Origin: Chloroflexota bacterium
Lineage (GTDB): Bacteria; Chloroflexota; Dehalococcoidia; UBA2979
Assembly: GCA_027622315.1 (NCBI GenBank)
Contig: JAQBZW010000003.1
Coordinates: forward strand, 1-41,774
Reading direction: 5' to 3'
Length of the DNA stretch: 41,774 bases
The first letter of the stretch is position 1; each line of letters opens with the position of its first letter. The translations under genes and the position numbers were made by a program. The notes beneath the pieces were generated by a model. The model did not search any database and was not told the origin of the DNA. It was given only the letters and a program-made list of their open reading frames with translations. Below are positions 27,424 through 37,246 of the stretch, in pieces.

Positions 27424-28281
27424 ATGGCCGACCCGATGATCGCCATTGGGGCGCTGCGCGTGCACGCGGTGGTGGAGTCGATGCTGTGGAGTTCGCCCAC
27501 GGTGTACCTACCAGAACAGGACGCCCGAGTGCTGGCCGAGCGAGTGGCGGCGTGGACGTCCGTCAGCTTTGACGCCGACGGCCGCATCTGCTCGCCGGTC
27601 CGCAGCTACGCGATCGAAACGCCCGAGGGGATCGTGCTCGTTGATACGGGCCTCGGGCCGGGGAGCGCGCTCGCCGCGTCGTCCCGTTGGCGGGTGGAGC
27701 TGTTCCCGTACCTCGAAGGGCTGCGGGCCGCAGGTATCGCCCCCGAGGATGTGCGCGCGGTGCTCGTCACCCACCTCCACCCGGACCATTGCGGATGGCA
27801 CACGCGCGTCGTAGACGATCGGCGTGTGCCCACGTTCCCGAACGCCCGCTACGTGGTCGCGCGCCCGGAATGGGAGGGCTGGCCGGACGCTCGGCCGGCG
27901 TGGGTCGACGAACGGCTGCTGCCGCTCTTCGACGCCGGCCTCGTCGACCTCGTCCCCGCCGACGCGACCGTCTCGCCGTACGTTCGGCTCGAGCCGTCGC
28001 ACGGCCACACGCCGGGGCATGTGTGCGTGCGCATCGTCTCCGACGGCGAAGCAGCCGTGTTCAGCGGCGATGTGCTGCACCACAAGTTGCAACTCGCAGT
28101 TCCGGACGAGCCGGACGGCACGGACCGGGACCCGGTGCGGGGCGTCGCGGCGCGACGTGCGTTCTACGAGCGGTGCGCGCGGGAGGGCGTAGTCGTCTTC
28201 GGCGCCCACTTCGAGGAGCCGGCGGTCGGTCGCTTCGCGCGTGACGGCGATGGCTTTCGCTTCGACCCGCTACCGGCGTGA
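27424..28281 (+). CDS. MBL-fold metallo-hydrolase
   Basis: VRAVLVTHLHPDHCGWHTRV...EPSHGHTPGHVCVRI...AVFSGDVLHH: metallo-beta-lactamase motifs. Confidence 0.87.
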   Translation: MADPMIAIGALRVHAVVESMLWSSPTVYLPEQDARVLAERVAAWTSVSFDADGRICSPVRSYAIETPEGIVLVDTGLGPGSALAASSRWRVELFPYLEGLRAAGIAPEDVRAVLVTHLHPDHCGWHTRVVDDRRVPTFPNARYVVARPEWEGWPDARPAWVDERLLPLFDAGLVDLVPADATVSPYVRLEPSHGHTPGHVCVRIVSDGEAAVFSGDVLHHKLQLAVPDEPDGTDRDPVRGVAARRAFYERCAREGVVVFGAHFEEPAVGRFARDGDGFRFDPLPA

Positions 28282-28306
28282 TCGGCGGCCTCCGCGCCTG
28301 GCTACC

Positions 28307-30031
28307 TCAGACGGCGGTCGGCGGGACGTATTCGCCCCACTCCTCACGGAGCACGCCGCACATCTCGCCGAGCGTCGCGTACGTGCGCACGGCCTCCATG
28401 ATCGGCTCCATGAGGTTGGTGTCGTCGCGGGCGGCCGCGCGCAGCCGCGTGAGCGCGGCTTCGACGACGGCCCCATCGCGCCCGGCGCGCAGCTTCGCGA
28501 GCCGCTGCAGCTGGGCGTTCGCGACCTCGAGGTTCGGCCGGAAGATCGGATGCACGTCTTCGTTCTCGTCGACGTATTCGTTCACGCCCACGATCACGCG
28601 TTCGCCCGACTCGACCTCACGCTGGTGGCGCACGGACGCTTCCTGGATCTCGGACTGCATGTAGCCGGACTCGATGGCGGCGACGGCGCCGCCGATGTCC
28701 TCCACCCGGTCCATGATCTTCTGCGCCTCGGTCTCGAGTTGGTTCGTCATCGACTCGACGTAATACGACCCGGCGATCGGATCGACGGTGTCGGCCGCGC
28801 CGGATTCGTGTGCGATGATCTGCTGCGTGCGCAACGCGATCTGCTGCGCCTGCTCCGTCGGGAGCGCGAGGGCCTCGTCGTAGCAGGAGAGCGCAAGCGA
28901 CTGCACACCGCCGACCACGGCGGCGAGCGCCTGGATCGCGGCGCGCGCGATGTTGTTCAGTGGCTGCTGCGCCGTGAGCGTGGAGCCGCCGGTCTGGGTG
29001 TGCGTGCGCAGCATCCACGAGGACGGCTGCTTCGCCCCGAAGCGCTCGCGCATGAGCCGCGCCCACATCCGGCGCAGCGCCCGGTACTTCGCCACTTCCT
29101 CGAAGAAATGGTTGTGCGTGTTGAAGATCCACGAGATGCGCGGGGCCACGTCGTCGATGTCTGCACCCTGGCGGCGGCATTCCTCGACGTATGCGATCGC
29201 GTTCGCGAAGGCGAAGGCGATCTCCTGCGCTGCCGTCGAGCCGGCCTCGCGGATGTGGTAGCCCGAGACCGAGATCGAGTTGAACTTCGGCGTCTCGCGC
29301 GCGCAGTAGCTGATCAGGTTCGCCGCGAGGCGCACCGACTGCGCCGGCGGGAAGATATACGTCCCGCGGGCGACGTACTCCTTGAGCACGTCGTTCTGGG
29401 CGGTGCCCATGATCACGCTCGGCGCGTGGCCCTGCTTCTCAGCCGTCACGATGTACATCGCCACGAGCATCGCCGCCGGTGCGTTGATCGTCATGGACGT
29501 CGAGATCTCGTCGAGCGGGATGCCCGCGAACAGCGTCTCCATGTCCGCCAGCGAGTCGATCGCGACGCCGACCTGGCCCACCTCGCCCACGGACATCGGG
29601 TCGTCCGAGTCGTAGCCGGTCTGGGTGGGCAGATCGAAGGCGGTGGAGAGGCCGGTCTGGCCGTTGCGGATCAGGTGCTGGAAACGGTCGTTCGTCTCCT
29701 GGGCCGTGCCGAAGCCGGCGTACTGGCGCATCGTCCACAGCCGGCCGCGGTACATCGTGGGCTGTACGCCGCGCGTGAACGGGTAGGCGCCCGGGAAGCC
29801 GATGTCCTGCAGGTAATCGCTGTCCGCGACGTCGAGCGGCGTGTAGACGCGCTCGCTGGGCGTAGACGAGGCTTCGAAGCGCGGGCGACGCTCGGGGAAG
29901 CGGGAGAGCACCTTCTGGAGCGTGCGCTCCTCCCACTCGGCCTTCGCAGCGGCGAGTGCGCCGTGCGTGCCCACCTCGGTCGTGCCGCTCGGGGCGCTGC
30001 GCGCCGCGCCGTCCTGTGTGTTCGTCATCAA
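28307..30031 (-). CDS. Methylmalonyl-CoA mutase large (alpha) subunit, without a B12-binding domain
   Basis: TMYRGRLWTMRQYAGFGTAQETNDRFQHLIRNGQTGLSTAFDLPTQTGYDSDDP...HTQTGGSTLTAQQPLNNIARAAIQALAAVVGGVQSL...AGSYYVESMTNQLE. About 574 aa, ending before any DxHxxG cobalamin motif. Confidence 0.92.
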   Translation of the reverse strand: MMTNTQDGAARSAPSGTTEVGTHGALAAAKAEWEERTLQKVLSRFPERRPRFEASSTPSERVYTPLDVADSDYLQDIGFPGAYPFTRGVQPTMYRGRLWTMRQYAGFGTAQETNDRFQHLIRNGQTGLSTAFDLPTQTGYDSDDPMSVGEVGQVGVAIDSLADMETLFAGIPLDEISTSMTINAPAAMLVAMYIVTAEKQGHAPSVIMGTAQNDVLKEYVARGTYIFPPAQSVRLAANLISYCARETPKFNSISVSGYHIREAGSTAAQEIAFAFANAIAYVEECRRQGADIDDVAPRISWIFNTHNHFFEEVAKYRALRRMWARLMRERFGAKQPSSWMLRTHTQTGGSTLTAQQPLNNIARAAIQALAAVVGGVQSLALSCYDEALALPTEQAQQIALRTQQIIAHESGAADTVDPIAGSYYVESMTNQLETEAQKIMDRVEDIGGAVAAIESGYMQSEIQEASVRHQREVESGERVIVGVNEYVDENEDVHPIFRPNLEVANAQLQRLAKLRAGRDGAVVEAALTRLRAAARDDTNLMEPIMEAVRTYATLGEMCGVLREEWGEYVPPTAV

Positions 30032-30125
30032 GTCCCTCTCCGGGCGCGACCAGCCTCGGGCATCGAGGCGACGCCGGAATGCGCGGACGGGGGCGGAAGG
30101 AGGGCGACGCCTGTGCGGCGGCTGC

Positions 30126-30551
30126 CTAGTGCGGCGCCTCGACCATCACGAGCGCGTCGCCGCGAATGACCTCCGTGCCGTCCTGATTTGTGACGATTGT
30201 ATCGAGCGACACCCGGCTGCGCTCCACGTCGACCTTCGTGACCGTGGCCGTGGCCGTGATCGTGTCTCCGGCAACGACCGGCGCACGGAACTGCATGTTC
30301 TGGGCCATGTAGATCACGACGGAGTTCGGGGCGAGCTTCGTCCCGATCGCGGCGGAAATCACGCCTGCGCCGAGCATCCCGTGCGCAATCGGCTGCTTGA
30401 AGCGCGTGCGCGCGGCGTACGCAGCGTCTGTGTGCAGTGGGTTGTGGTCGAGCGTGACCTCGGCGAACTGCTCGACGTCGCGCTGCGTGACTGTCTTCGC
30501 GATGCTCGCACTGGAGCCCACCTTCAGTCCCTGGACCTCTTCGTCAGACAT
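30126..30551 (-). CDS. MaoC-family (R)-enoyl-CoA hydratase-like protein
   Basis: VTQRDVEQFAEVTLDHNPLHTDAAYAARTRFKQPIAHGMLGAGVISAAIGTKL; ATG at 30551 inside ORF 30126..30872. Confidence 0.88.
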   Translation of the reverse strand: MSDEEVQGLKVGSSASIAKTVTQRDVEQFAEVTLDHNPLHTDAAYAARTRFKQPIAHGMLGAGVISAAIGTKLAPNSVVIYMAQNMQFRAPVVAGDTITATATVTKVDVERSRVSLDTIVTNQDGTEVIRGDALVMVEAPH

Positions 30552-30596
30552 ACCGCAGCCTCTCTCGATCTCGACCCGACGTGTGGGACGCGGCGC

Positions 30597-30602
30597 ATCG
30601 TA
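30597..30602 (-). promoter_or_regulatory. Candidate -10 hexamer (TACGAT) for the maoC-like/mutase unit
   Basis: Minus-strand TACGAT about 46 nt upstream of ATG 30551; matches the TACGAT hexamers seen upstream of several other genes. Confidence 0.45.
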
Positions 30603-30611
30603 TGAGGTGTT

Positions 30612-30754
30612 CCCGGCCTCCGGGCAAGCGGCGGCTGAGAAGCCGCCGACACGAGCGTGGCCGTGCGGTACGCATCCCCCGGCGAGGTGCCTGTTCCCGT
30701 ACGGGCAGTAGGTGTGTCGGCGGCTTCTCAGCCGCCGCTTGCCCGGAGGCCGGG
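30612..30754. repeat. REPIN-like inverted-repeat element, 41-bp perfect arms, 61-bp centre
   Basis: 30612-30652 CCCGGCCTCCGGGCAAGCGGCGGCTGAGAAGCCGCCGACAC is the exact reverse complement of 30714-30754. Each arm holds an internal hairpin CGGCGGCT-GAGA-AGCCGCCG. Confidence 0.93.
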
Positions 30755-30827
30755 CAGCTCGGAATCCTCCCCCCCAACGCGCGCGAAGCATGTAAACGCA
30801 CTTAATCGCTATAAAATGCATATATCG

Positions 30828-30856
30828 TTGACATTGCCCGAGAGCGCGAATAGCCT
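30828..30856 (+). promoter_or_regulatory. Candidate sigma70-type promoter of the sufR/suf operon
   Basis: TTGACA (30828-30833), 17-bp spacer, TAGCCT (30851-30856), preceded by an unusually AT-rich stretch (~30788-30827) in a GC-rich genome. Confidence 0.6.
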
Positions 30857-30907
30857 CGATGCGAGGGCTCACACCGGGGCGGATGACTGCCCGAGACGGG
30901 GAAACCC

Positions 30908-31597
30908 ATGGAACGCACGCGCGACGAACTCATGCACCTGCTGCAGGCACGCGGAGAGTGCTCCGTGGCCGAGCTCGCGGTGAGTGTCGGCGTGTCCGAG
31001 GGCTCCATCCGTAGGCACATGGACCTCATGGAGGCAGACGGGCTCCTGTCCGTGCGCCTTGAGCGCCAGCCGCGTGGCCGGCCGGCGGCGCGCTACTCGC
31101 TGAGTGAAGCGGGCGAGGAGCGCGGCTCCGCCGCGCACTACTCGCGCCTGCTCGATCGCATCTCGCCCGCGCTCGCGAGCCTCGGTGAGGCGGACGTGGC
31201 CGGGCTGGACGGTCGCGGCGTGCTCGATCGACTCTTCACGGAGCTGGGCGAGGCGCGCGCCCGTGATCACGCCGCGTCCGTGCGTGCCGAGCGGCTCGAC
31301 GAGCGCGTGCGCCAGGTCACGGCTGCGCTGCGCGACGAGGGCATTCTCAGCGACGTCAGCGACGAAGGCGACGCCTTCCGGCTGAGCAACATGGCGTGCC
31401 CGTACCGCTCGTGCGCTGAGGATCATCACGCCCCGTGCGACGCAGACCGGCGCACGATCGAGATGCTGATCGGACTGCCCGTCGTGCAATTGAGCACGGT
31501 CGCGGGCGGGGGCGACAGCTGCGAGTACCTGGTCGTGAAGGCCGACGAACACATGGAACACACGGACGTAGCGGCACCCGCGTCGCAGGTCTGTTGA
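30908..31597 (+). CDS. sufR: SufR-like Fe-S-binding transcriptional regulator
   Basis: HTH LLQARGECSVAELAVSVGVSEGSIRRHMDLMEADGLL; C-terminal NMACPYRSCAEDHHAPCDADRRTIEMLIGLPV...GDSCEYLV Cys set; directly upstream of sufC. Confidence 0.83.
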   Translation: MERTRDELMHLLQARGECSVAELAVSVGVSEGSIRRHMDLMEADGLLSVRLERQPRGRPAARYSLSEAGEERGSAAHYSRLLDRISPALASLGEADVAGLDGRGVLDRLFTELGEARARDHAASVRAERLDERVRQVTAALRDEGILSDVSDEGDAFRLSNMACPYRSCAEDHHAPCDADRRTIEMLIGLPVVQLSTVAGGGDSCEYLVVKADEHMEHTDVAAPASQVC

Positions 31598-31640
31598 GAC
31601 AGTTTACCGAACAGGGCGCAGAAGGAGACAGCAGCCAGCG

Positions 31641-32423
31641 ATGAGTGAGCCGATCCTCGAACTCCGCGATCTCAAGGTCAGCATTACCGACCAGCGCGAC
31701 ACCCAGATCATCAAGGGCGTCGATCTGAAGATCGGCCGTGGCGAAGTGCACGCGCTGATGGGGCCGAACGGCTCCGGCAAGAGCACGCTGGCAACGACGA
31801 TCGCCGGCAGCCCGTCGTACACGGTCGACAGCGGTCAGGTGATCTTCAAGGGCGAAGACATCACCGCCCTCAAGGCAGACGCGCGCGCGCGCATGGGCCT
31901 GTTCCTCTCGTTCCAGTACCCGACCGTGATCCCCGGCGTGACGATGGTGAACCTGCTGCGCGCGGCGATGAAGGCGCGCACCGGCACCGATCTGCCGCCG
32001 CGCGAGTTCCTCGTGCAGCTCCGCGCGACGCTCGAGACGCTGAAGATGGACGAGTCGTTCGCCCGCCGCTATGTGAACGACGGGTTCTCCGGCGGCGAGA
32101 AGAAGCGGGCCGAGATCCTGCAGCTGGGCATGCTCAAGCCGGATCTGGCGATCCTCGACGAGACCGACTCCGGGCTCGACGTGGACGCGCTGCGGACCGT
32201 CGCCGAGGGCGTGAACGCACTGCGCACCCCCGAGATCGGCGTACTGATCATCACCCACTACCAGCGCATCCTGAACTACATCACGCCGGACTTCGTGCAC
32301 GTGCTCGTCGCCGGCCGAATCGTCCGTTCCGGCGGTCCCGAGCTGGCGCTCCAGATTGAAGAGAACGGTTACGACCCGATCCTCCAGGAACTCGGGATAG
32401 CTGAGGAAGCGGTGACCGCATGA
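31641..32423 (+). CDS. sufC: Fe-S cluster assembly ATPase SufC
   Basis: [51 protein letters not shown]...[40 protein letters not shown]. Confidence 0.97.
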   Translation: MSEPILELRDLKVSITDQRDTQIIKGVDLKIGRGEVHALMGPNGSGKSTLATTIAGSPSYTVDSGQVIFKGEDITALKADARARMGLFLSFQYPTVIPGVTMVNLLRAAMKARTGTDLPPREFLVQLRATLETLKMDESFARRYVNDGFSGGEKKRAEILQLGMLKPDLAILDETDSGLDVDALRTVAEGVNALRTPEIGVLIITHYQRILNYITPDFVHVLVAGRIVRSGGPELALQIEENGYDPILQELGIAEEAVTA

Positions 32424-33835
32424 CGACAACCGAACAGAACAAGCAGATCGTCGGCGAGTACAAGTGGGGCTTCCACGACGACGAGGCGCCGCTCTTCATG
32501 GCCGAGAAGGGCCTGAACGAGGGCGTGATCCGCGGCATGTCCAAGATGAAGGACGAGCCGGCATGGATGCTCGAGTTCCGACTCGACGCCTACAAGCGCT
32601 TTCTCGAGCTGCCGAACCCGTCGTGGGCGGGCAGCCCGGAGGTGCTCGCAGCGCTCGACTTCGACGACATCCACTACTACGTACGCGCGACCGATCGTGA
32701 CGCCACGAACTGGGAGGACGTGCCCGCGTACATCAAGGACACGTTCGACAAGCTCGGCATCCCCGCGGCGGAGCAGCAGTTCCTCGCTGGCGCGGGCGCC
32801 CAGTACGACTCTGAGGTCGTCTACCACAACATCCGCGAGGACCTCGCCGAGCAGGGCGTGCTCTTCCTCGGGATGGACCAGGCGCTCGCCGAGCACCCTG
32901 AGATGGTCGAGGAGTATTTCGGCACGATCATCCCGCCCGGCGACAACAAGTACGCCGCGCTCAACTCGGCCGTGTGGTCGGGCGGCTCGTTCATCTACAT
33001 CCCGAAGGGCGTGAAGGTCGACATCCCGCTGCAGGCCTACTTCCGCATCAACACGGAGAACATGGGCCAGTTCGAGCGGACGCTGATCATCGCGGACGAG
33101 GGCAGCCAGGTGCATTACGTCGAGGGCTGCACGGCCCCGACCTACACGACCGCGTCGCTGCACTCGGCGGTGGTCGAGATCATCGTGAAAAAGGGCGCGC
33201 GCGTCCGCTACACGACGATCCAGAACTGGTCGAACAACGTCTACAACCTCGTCACGAAGCGCGCCTACGCGTACGAAGACGCGATCATGGAGTGGGTCGA
33301 TGGCAACCTCGGCTCCATGCTCACGATGAAGTACCCGTCGGTCTTCCTGATGGGCGAGCGCGCGCACGGCGAGGTCCTCTCGCTCGCGTTCGCCGGCAAC
33401 GGACAGCACCAGGACGCGGGCGGCAAGATCGTGCACGTCGCGCCGAACACGTCCTCCGCGATCGTGTCGAAGTCGGTCTCGCGCGGCAGCGGTCGCACCT
33501 CGTATCGCGGCCTGCTCAAGGTCTACGAAGGCGCGAAGAACTCGACCTCGACGGTGCGCTGCGACGCGCTGCTGCTCGACCCGCTCTCGCGCTCGGACAC
33601 GTACCCCACGATGGAGATCGACGAAGAGCAGGTGAACATCGGGCACGAGGCCTCGGTCTCGAAGCTCGGTGAGGACCAGCTCTTCTACCTGATGGCGCGC
33701 GGCATCGATGAAGAGAGCGCCGCCAAGATGGTGGTGAACGGCTTCGTGGAGCCGATCGTGAAAGAGCTCCCGATGGAGTACGCGATCGAGCTCAACCGCC
33801 TGATCGAGCTCCAGATGGAAGGGTCGGTGGGCTAG
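32420..33835 (+). CDS. sufB: Fe-S cluster assembly protein SufB
   Basis: [42 protein letters not shown]...[34 protein letters not shown]. 4-bp overlap with sufC. Confidence 0.97.
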   Translation: MTTTEQNKQIVGEYKWGFHDDEAPLFMAEKGLNEGVIRGMSKMKDEPAWMLEFRLDAYKRFLELPNPSWAGSPEVLAALDFDDIHYYVRATDRDATNWEDVPAYIKDTFDKLGIPAAEQQFLAGAGAQYDSEVVYHNIREDLAEQGVLFLGMDQALAEHPEMVEEYFGTIIPPGDNKYAALNSAVWSGGSFIYIPKGVKVDIPLQAYFRINTENMGQFERTLIIADEGSQVHYVEGCTAPTYTTASLHSAVVEIIVKKGARVRYTTIQNWSNNVYNLVTKRAYAYEDAIMEWVDGNLGSMLTMKYPSVFLMGERAHGEVLSLAFAGNGQHQDAGGKIVHVAPNTSSAIVSKSVSRGSGRTSYRGLLKVYEGAKNSTSTVRCDALLLDPLSRSDTYPTMEIDEEQVNIGHEASVSKLGEDQLFYLMARGIDEESAAKMVVNGFVEPIVKELPMEYAIELNRLIELQMEGSVG

Positions 33836-33837
33836 GC

Positions 33838-35094
33838 ATGGCTGAAACCACCATCACGACGACGGCAGGCACGCACGCCGCGCAGTACGGCGAGGACGCC
33901 GTGGTCGCCGCGGCGACCACGCGCGGTGAGCCGGACTGGCTACGCGATCAGCGTGCCGAAGCCGCGCGCGCGTTCGGCGCGCTGCCGATGCCCACGCCGC
34001 AGTTACGACCGTGGAAGTACACGGACGTGACCGCGCTCGCGATCGACGGCTACGCGCCCGTGACGGACGCCGGCTGGATGCGCGTGCAGGGCGGTACCCC
34101 TGCACGCGGCTTCGCCGGCACGATCGCAGACGCCATCGCCGACGCCGACCACGGCGAGCGAGTGCGCACGCACCTGGGCAGCATGGTGCGCGCGACCGAA
34201 GGCAAGTTCATCGCGGCGAACGCCGCGCTCTGGAGGACCGGCGCGTTCGTGTACGTCCCGCGCGGGCAGGCCTTCGCCACGCCCGTCACCGTCACGCTCG
34301 AGGCGCCGGCCGAAGCCGGCCGCGCGCTCTTCCCGCGCGTCCTGATCGTGGCCGAGCCGGCGTCGGAAGTTACCGTCGTGCTCCGCAACCACTCGGGTGA
34401 CGCGGACCTGCTGGTATCCGCCGTGGTCGAGATCATCGCCGGCGACGACACCAACGTGCGGCTCGTGCTCGACGGCCGCTGGGGCGACGCGACCCGCGAG
34501 TTCACCACCGTGCGCTCGCGCCTCGGGCGCGCCGCGCACGTGCAGACCGCCTCGCTCGCGATCGGCGGCGCGCTGGTGAAGCAGACCGTCGAAGGTCTGC
34601 TCGAGGGCGAGGGCTCGACCTCTTCGATCCGCGGCGCCGCGCTCGGCGGCCGCGAGCAGCACTTCGACTTCGTCACGCTCCAGGACCACATCGGACCGAA
34701 GACCGAATCCGACGTGGAAATCAAGGCGGCGCTCGCCGGCGCTTCGAAGTCCATCTACTACGGCATCACCCGCGTGGAGGAGACGGCCGCCGGTGCCGCC
34801 GCCAACCAGGTGAACCGCAACCTGCTGCTCTCCGGACACGCGAAGGCGGACTCCGACCCCGTACTGGAGATCCTGACGTCGGACGTGATCCGCTGCGGCC
34901 ACGGCGCCACCGTCGGGCCCGTCGACGAGGAGGCGTTGTTCTACCTCCAGAGCCGTGGACTCGACCGCCGGGAGGCCTTGCAGTTGCTCGTCGCGGGCTT
35001 CTTCCGCTCCGTGCTCAAGGACGTGAATGTGCCTGGCCTCGAGGATGAGCTGGAAGCGGCCGTGATGGCCAAGCTCGCGACGGCCGAGCTCTAG
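33838..35094 (+). CDS. sufD: Fe-S cluster assembly protein SufD
   Basis: PRGQAFATPVTVTLEA...LLLSGHAKADSDPVLEILTSDVIRCGHGATVGPVDEEALFYLQSRGLDRREALQLLVAGFF. Confidence 0.95.
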   Translation: MAETTITTTAGTHAAQYGEDAVVAAATTRGEPDWLRDQRAEAARAFGALPMPTPQLRPWKYTDVTALAIDGYAPVTDAGWMRVQGGTPARGFAGTIADAIADADHGERVRTHLGSMVRATEGKFIAANAALWRTGAFVYVPRGQAFATPVTVTLEAPAEAGRALFPRVLIVAEPASEVTVVLRNHSGDADLLVSAVVEIIAGDDTNVRLVLDGRWGDATREFTTVRSRLGRAAHVQTASLAIGGALVKQTVEGLLEGEGSTSSIRGAALGGREQHFDFVTLQDHIGPKTESDVEIKAALAGASKSIYYGITRVEETAAGAAANQVNRNLLLSGHAKADSDPVLEILTSDVIRCGHGATVGPVDEEALFYLQSRGLDRREALQLLVAGFFRSVLKDVNVPGLEDELEAAVMAKLATAEL

Positions 35095-35150
35095 CGCGTT
35101 CGTCGCCTCGCCCGCGAGCGATCGGCTGACGATCGGTTGAAGGGACCGCT

Positions 35151-35492
35151 GTGAGCAAGCGCCGCGTCTGCGCCGCCGCCGAGATTCCGGAGGGCGAGGT
35201 TCGCGTCGTCCAGTGCGGCGATCGCTCACTCGCCGTGAGCCACGTGGACGGCGCGTACTACGCGATCGACAACGTGTGCACGCACGACAACGGTCCACTC
35301 GGCGAAGGCCGGCTGCAGCGTGGGCGTGTGATCTGCCCGCGGCACGGCGCCGCCTTCGACGCGAAGACCGGACGCGTGCTCAGCCTCCCGGCTGTGCGCG
35401 ACGTGCGTGCCTTCGAAACCAGCCGTGACGGTGACGACGTGCTCGTCGAATGCGACGACGCGGACGGCACGTCCGGCGCGGCGCACGGGTGA
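35151..35492 (+). CDS. Rieske [2Fe-2S] ferredoxin-like protein
   Basis: Intact motifs CTHDNGPLGEG and CPRHGAAFDAKTGR; located between sufD and sufS. Confidence 0.92.
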   Translation: MSKRRVCAAAEIPEGEVRVVQCGDRSLAVSHVDGAYYAIDNVCTHDNGPLGEGRLQRGRVICPRHGAAFDAKTGRVLSLPAVRDVRAFETSRDGDDVLVECDDADGTSGAAHG

Positions 35493-35508
35493 TCGGACGA
35501 GAGACACC

Positions 35509-36771
35509 ATGACGGCACAAAACGGCCACCGCCCATTCGACGTCGGAGCCATCCGTCGCGACTTCCCGATCCTGAAGCGCGAGGTGGCGTCTGGCGCGCG
35601 GCTCGTCTACCTCGACAACGCCGCCACGTCACAGAAGCCCGTGCAGGTGATCGCGGAGATCACCCGCTACTACCGCGATCACAACGCGAACATCCACCGC
35701 GGCGTGCACACGCTCTCCATGGAGGCGAGCGAGCTGTACGACGGCGTGCGCGAGAAGGTGCGCGCCTTCATCAACGCACCGCGCGAGAGCGAAGTCGTCT
35801 TCACGCGCAACACCACGGAATCGATCAACCTCGTGGCGTACGGGTGGGGACGGAAGTTCCTCGCGGCCGGTGACGAGGTCGTGATCTCGGAGATCGAGCA
35901 CCACTCGAACATCGTGCCCTGGCAGGTGCTGCGCGACGAGCGCGGGATCGTGCTGAAGTACATCCCGATGCTGCCGGACGGCACGCTTGACCTCGAGTAC
36001 GCCCGCCAGGTGATCGGTCCGCGCACGAAGCTGCTCGCGATCACGGCGATGTCGAACGCGCTCGGCACGATCGTGCCGCTGCACGAGCTGATCCCACTGG
36101 CGAAGGCGCACGGCGCGGTCGTGCTTGTCGACGGTGCGCAGTCCGTGCCGCACATGGCGGTGGACGTGCAGGCGCTCGGTGCGGACTTCCTCGCGTTCTC
36201 ATCGCACAAGATGCTCGGCCCGACCGGTGTCGGCGTGCTCTGGGGACGGCAGGAGCTGCTCGCAGCGATGGATCCGTTCATGAGCGGCGGGGACATGATC
36301 CTCACCGTCACGATGGAGTCCGCGACCTGGAACGAAGTGCCGTACAAGTTCGAGGCAGGCACGCCGAACATCGCCGGCGTGATCGCGTTCGGCGCGGCGA
36401 TCGACTATCTCCAGTCGCTCGGCATGGAGCGCGTCCGGGCGCATGAGCTCGAGCTCGTCGACTACGGGCTGCGCCGGCTCGGTGACGTTCCGGGGGTCAC
36501 GATCTATGGGCCGCCGGATGCCGCGGATCGCGGTGGCGTGATCTCGTTCTCGGTCGAGGACGTGCACCCGCACGACGTGGGGCAGGTGCTGGACTCGCAC
36601 GGTGTGGCCGTGCGCGCCGGGCACCACTGCGCGCAGCCGGTGATGGCCGCGCTCAATGTGCCGGCCACCGTGCGCGCCTCCTTCTACATCTACAACACCC
36701 CCGCTGAGATCGATGTGCTCGCCGGCGCGATCGAAGAGGCGAACCGCTATTTCGGAGTTCTCAGTGCCTGA
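35509..36771 (+). CDS. sufS: Cysteine desulfurase SufS
   Basis: RLVYLDNAATSQKPVQVI...NIHRGVHTLSMEAS...VLVDGAQSVPHMAVDVQALGADFLAFSSHKMLGPTGVGVLWG...GVAVRAGHHCAQPVM. Confidence 0.97.
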   Translation: MTAQNGHRPFDVGAIRRDFPILKREVASGARLVYLDNAATSQKPVQVIAEITRYYRDHNANIHRGVHTLSMEASELYDGVREKVRAFINAPRESEVVFTRNTTESINLVAYGWGRKFLAAGDEVVISEIEHHSNIVPWQVLRDERGIVLKYIPMLPDGTLDLEYARQVIGPRTKLLAITAMSNALGTIVPLHELIPLAKAHGAVVLVDGAQSVPHMAVDVQALGADFLAFSSHKMLGPTGVGVLWGRQELLAAMDPFMSGGDMILTVTMESATWNEVPYKFEAGTPNIAGVIAFGAAIDYLQSLGMERVRAHELELVDYGLRRLGDVPGVTIYGPPDAADRGGVISFSVEDVHPHDVGQVLDSHGVAVRAGHHCAQPVMAALNVPATVRASFYIYNTPAEIDVLAGAIEEANRYFGVLSA

Positions 36772-37246
36772 GCGAGACGGACTGCTGGGCGATCTCTACA
36801 AGGAGATCCTGCTCGACCACTACCGCAACCCGCGGAACAAGGGCACGCTGGAGACGTTCACGTGCGCGGCGGACGGTTCGAACCCGCTGTGCGGAGACCA
36901 GATTCGCCTCGAGGTCGAAGTCGACGACGAGACGATCGACGCGCTGCGCTTCAGCGGCGTGGGCTGCTCGATCTCGCAGGCGTCCGCTTCGATGATGACC
37001 GAATACGTTGTCGGCAAGACTGTGCCGGAGGCCGAGCGCGCGATCGACGACTTCCAGCGCTTGATGATCGAGGGCGAGGCGCCCGTAGACGACTTCGGCG
37101 ACATCGAGGCGCTGGCCGGCGTCGCGAAGTTCCCGGCGCGCGTGAAATGCGCCTCGCTCGCGTGGAAGACGTTGCGGCAGGCGATTGAACACCCGGAAGC
37201 CGCGGAGCCGGTGACCACAGATGACAGGAGTGCGAATCATGGCTGA
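36764..37246 (+). CDS. sufU: Fe-S assembly sulfur-transfer protein SufU
   Basis: LYKEILLDHYRNPRNKGTLE...SNPLCGDQIRLEVEVDDETIDALRFSGVGCSISQASASMMTEYVVGKT. GTG start overlaps sufS by 8 bp. Confidence 0.95.
   Translation: MPERDGLLGDLYKEILLDHYRNPRNKGTLETFTCAADGSNPLCGDQIRLEVEVDDETIDALRFSGVGCSISQASASMMTEYVVGKTVPEAERAIDDFQRLMIEGEAPVDDFGDIEALAGVAKFPARVKCASLAWKTLRQAIEHPEAAEPVTTDDRSANHG

Noticed and set aside
28241-30169. 642-aa plus-strand ORF
   Set aside because: Antisense to the clearly recognisable methylmalonyl-CoA mutase gene; Arg/Ala/His/Val-rich shadow ORF typical of high-GC DNA.
32369-33646. 425-aa minus-strand ORF
   Set aside because: Antisense to sufB; composition is that of a mirror-frame artefact.
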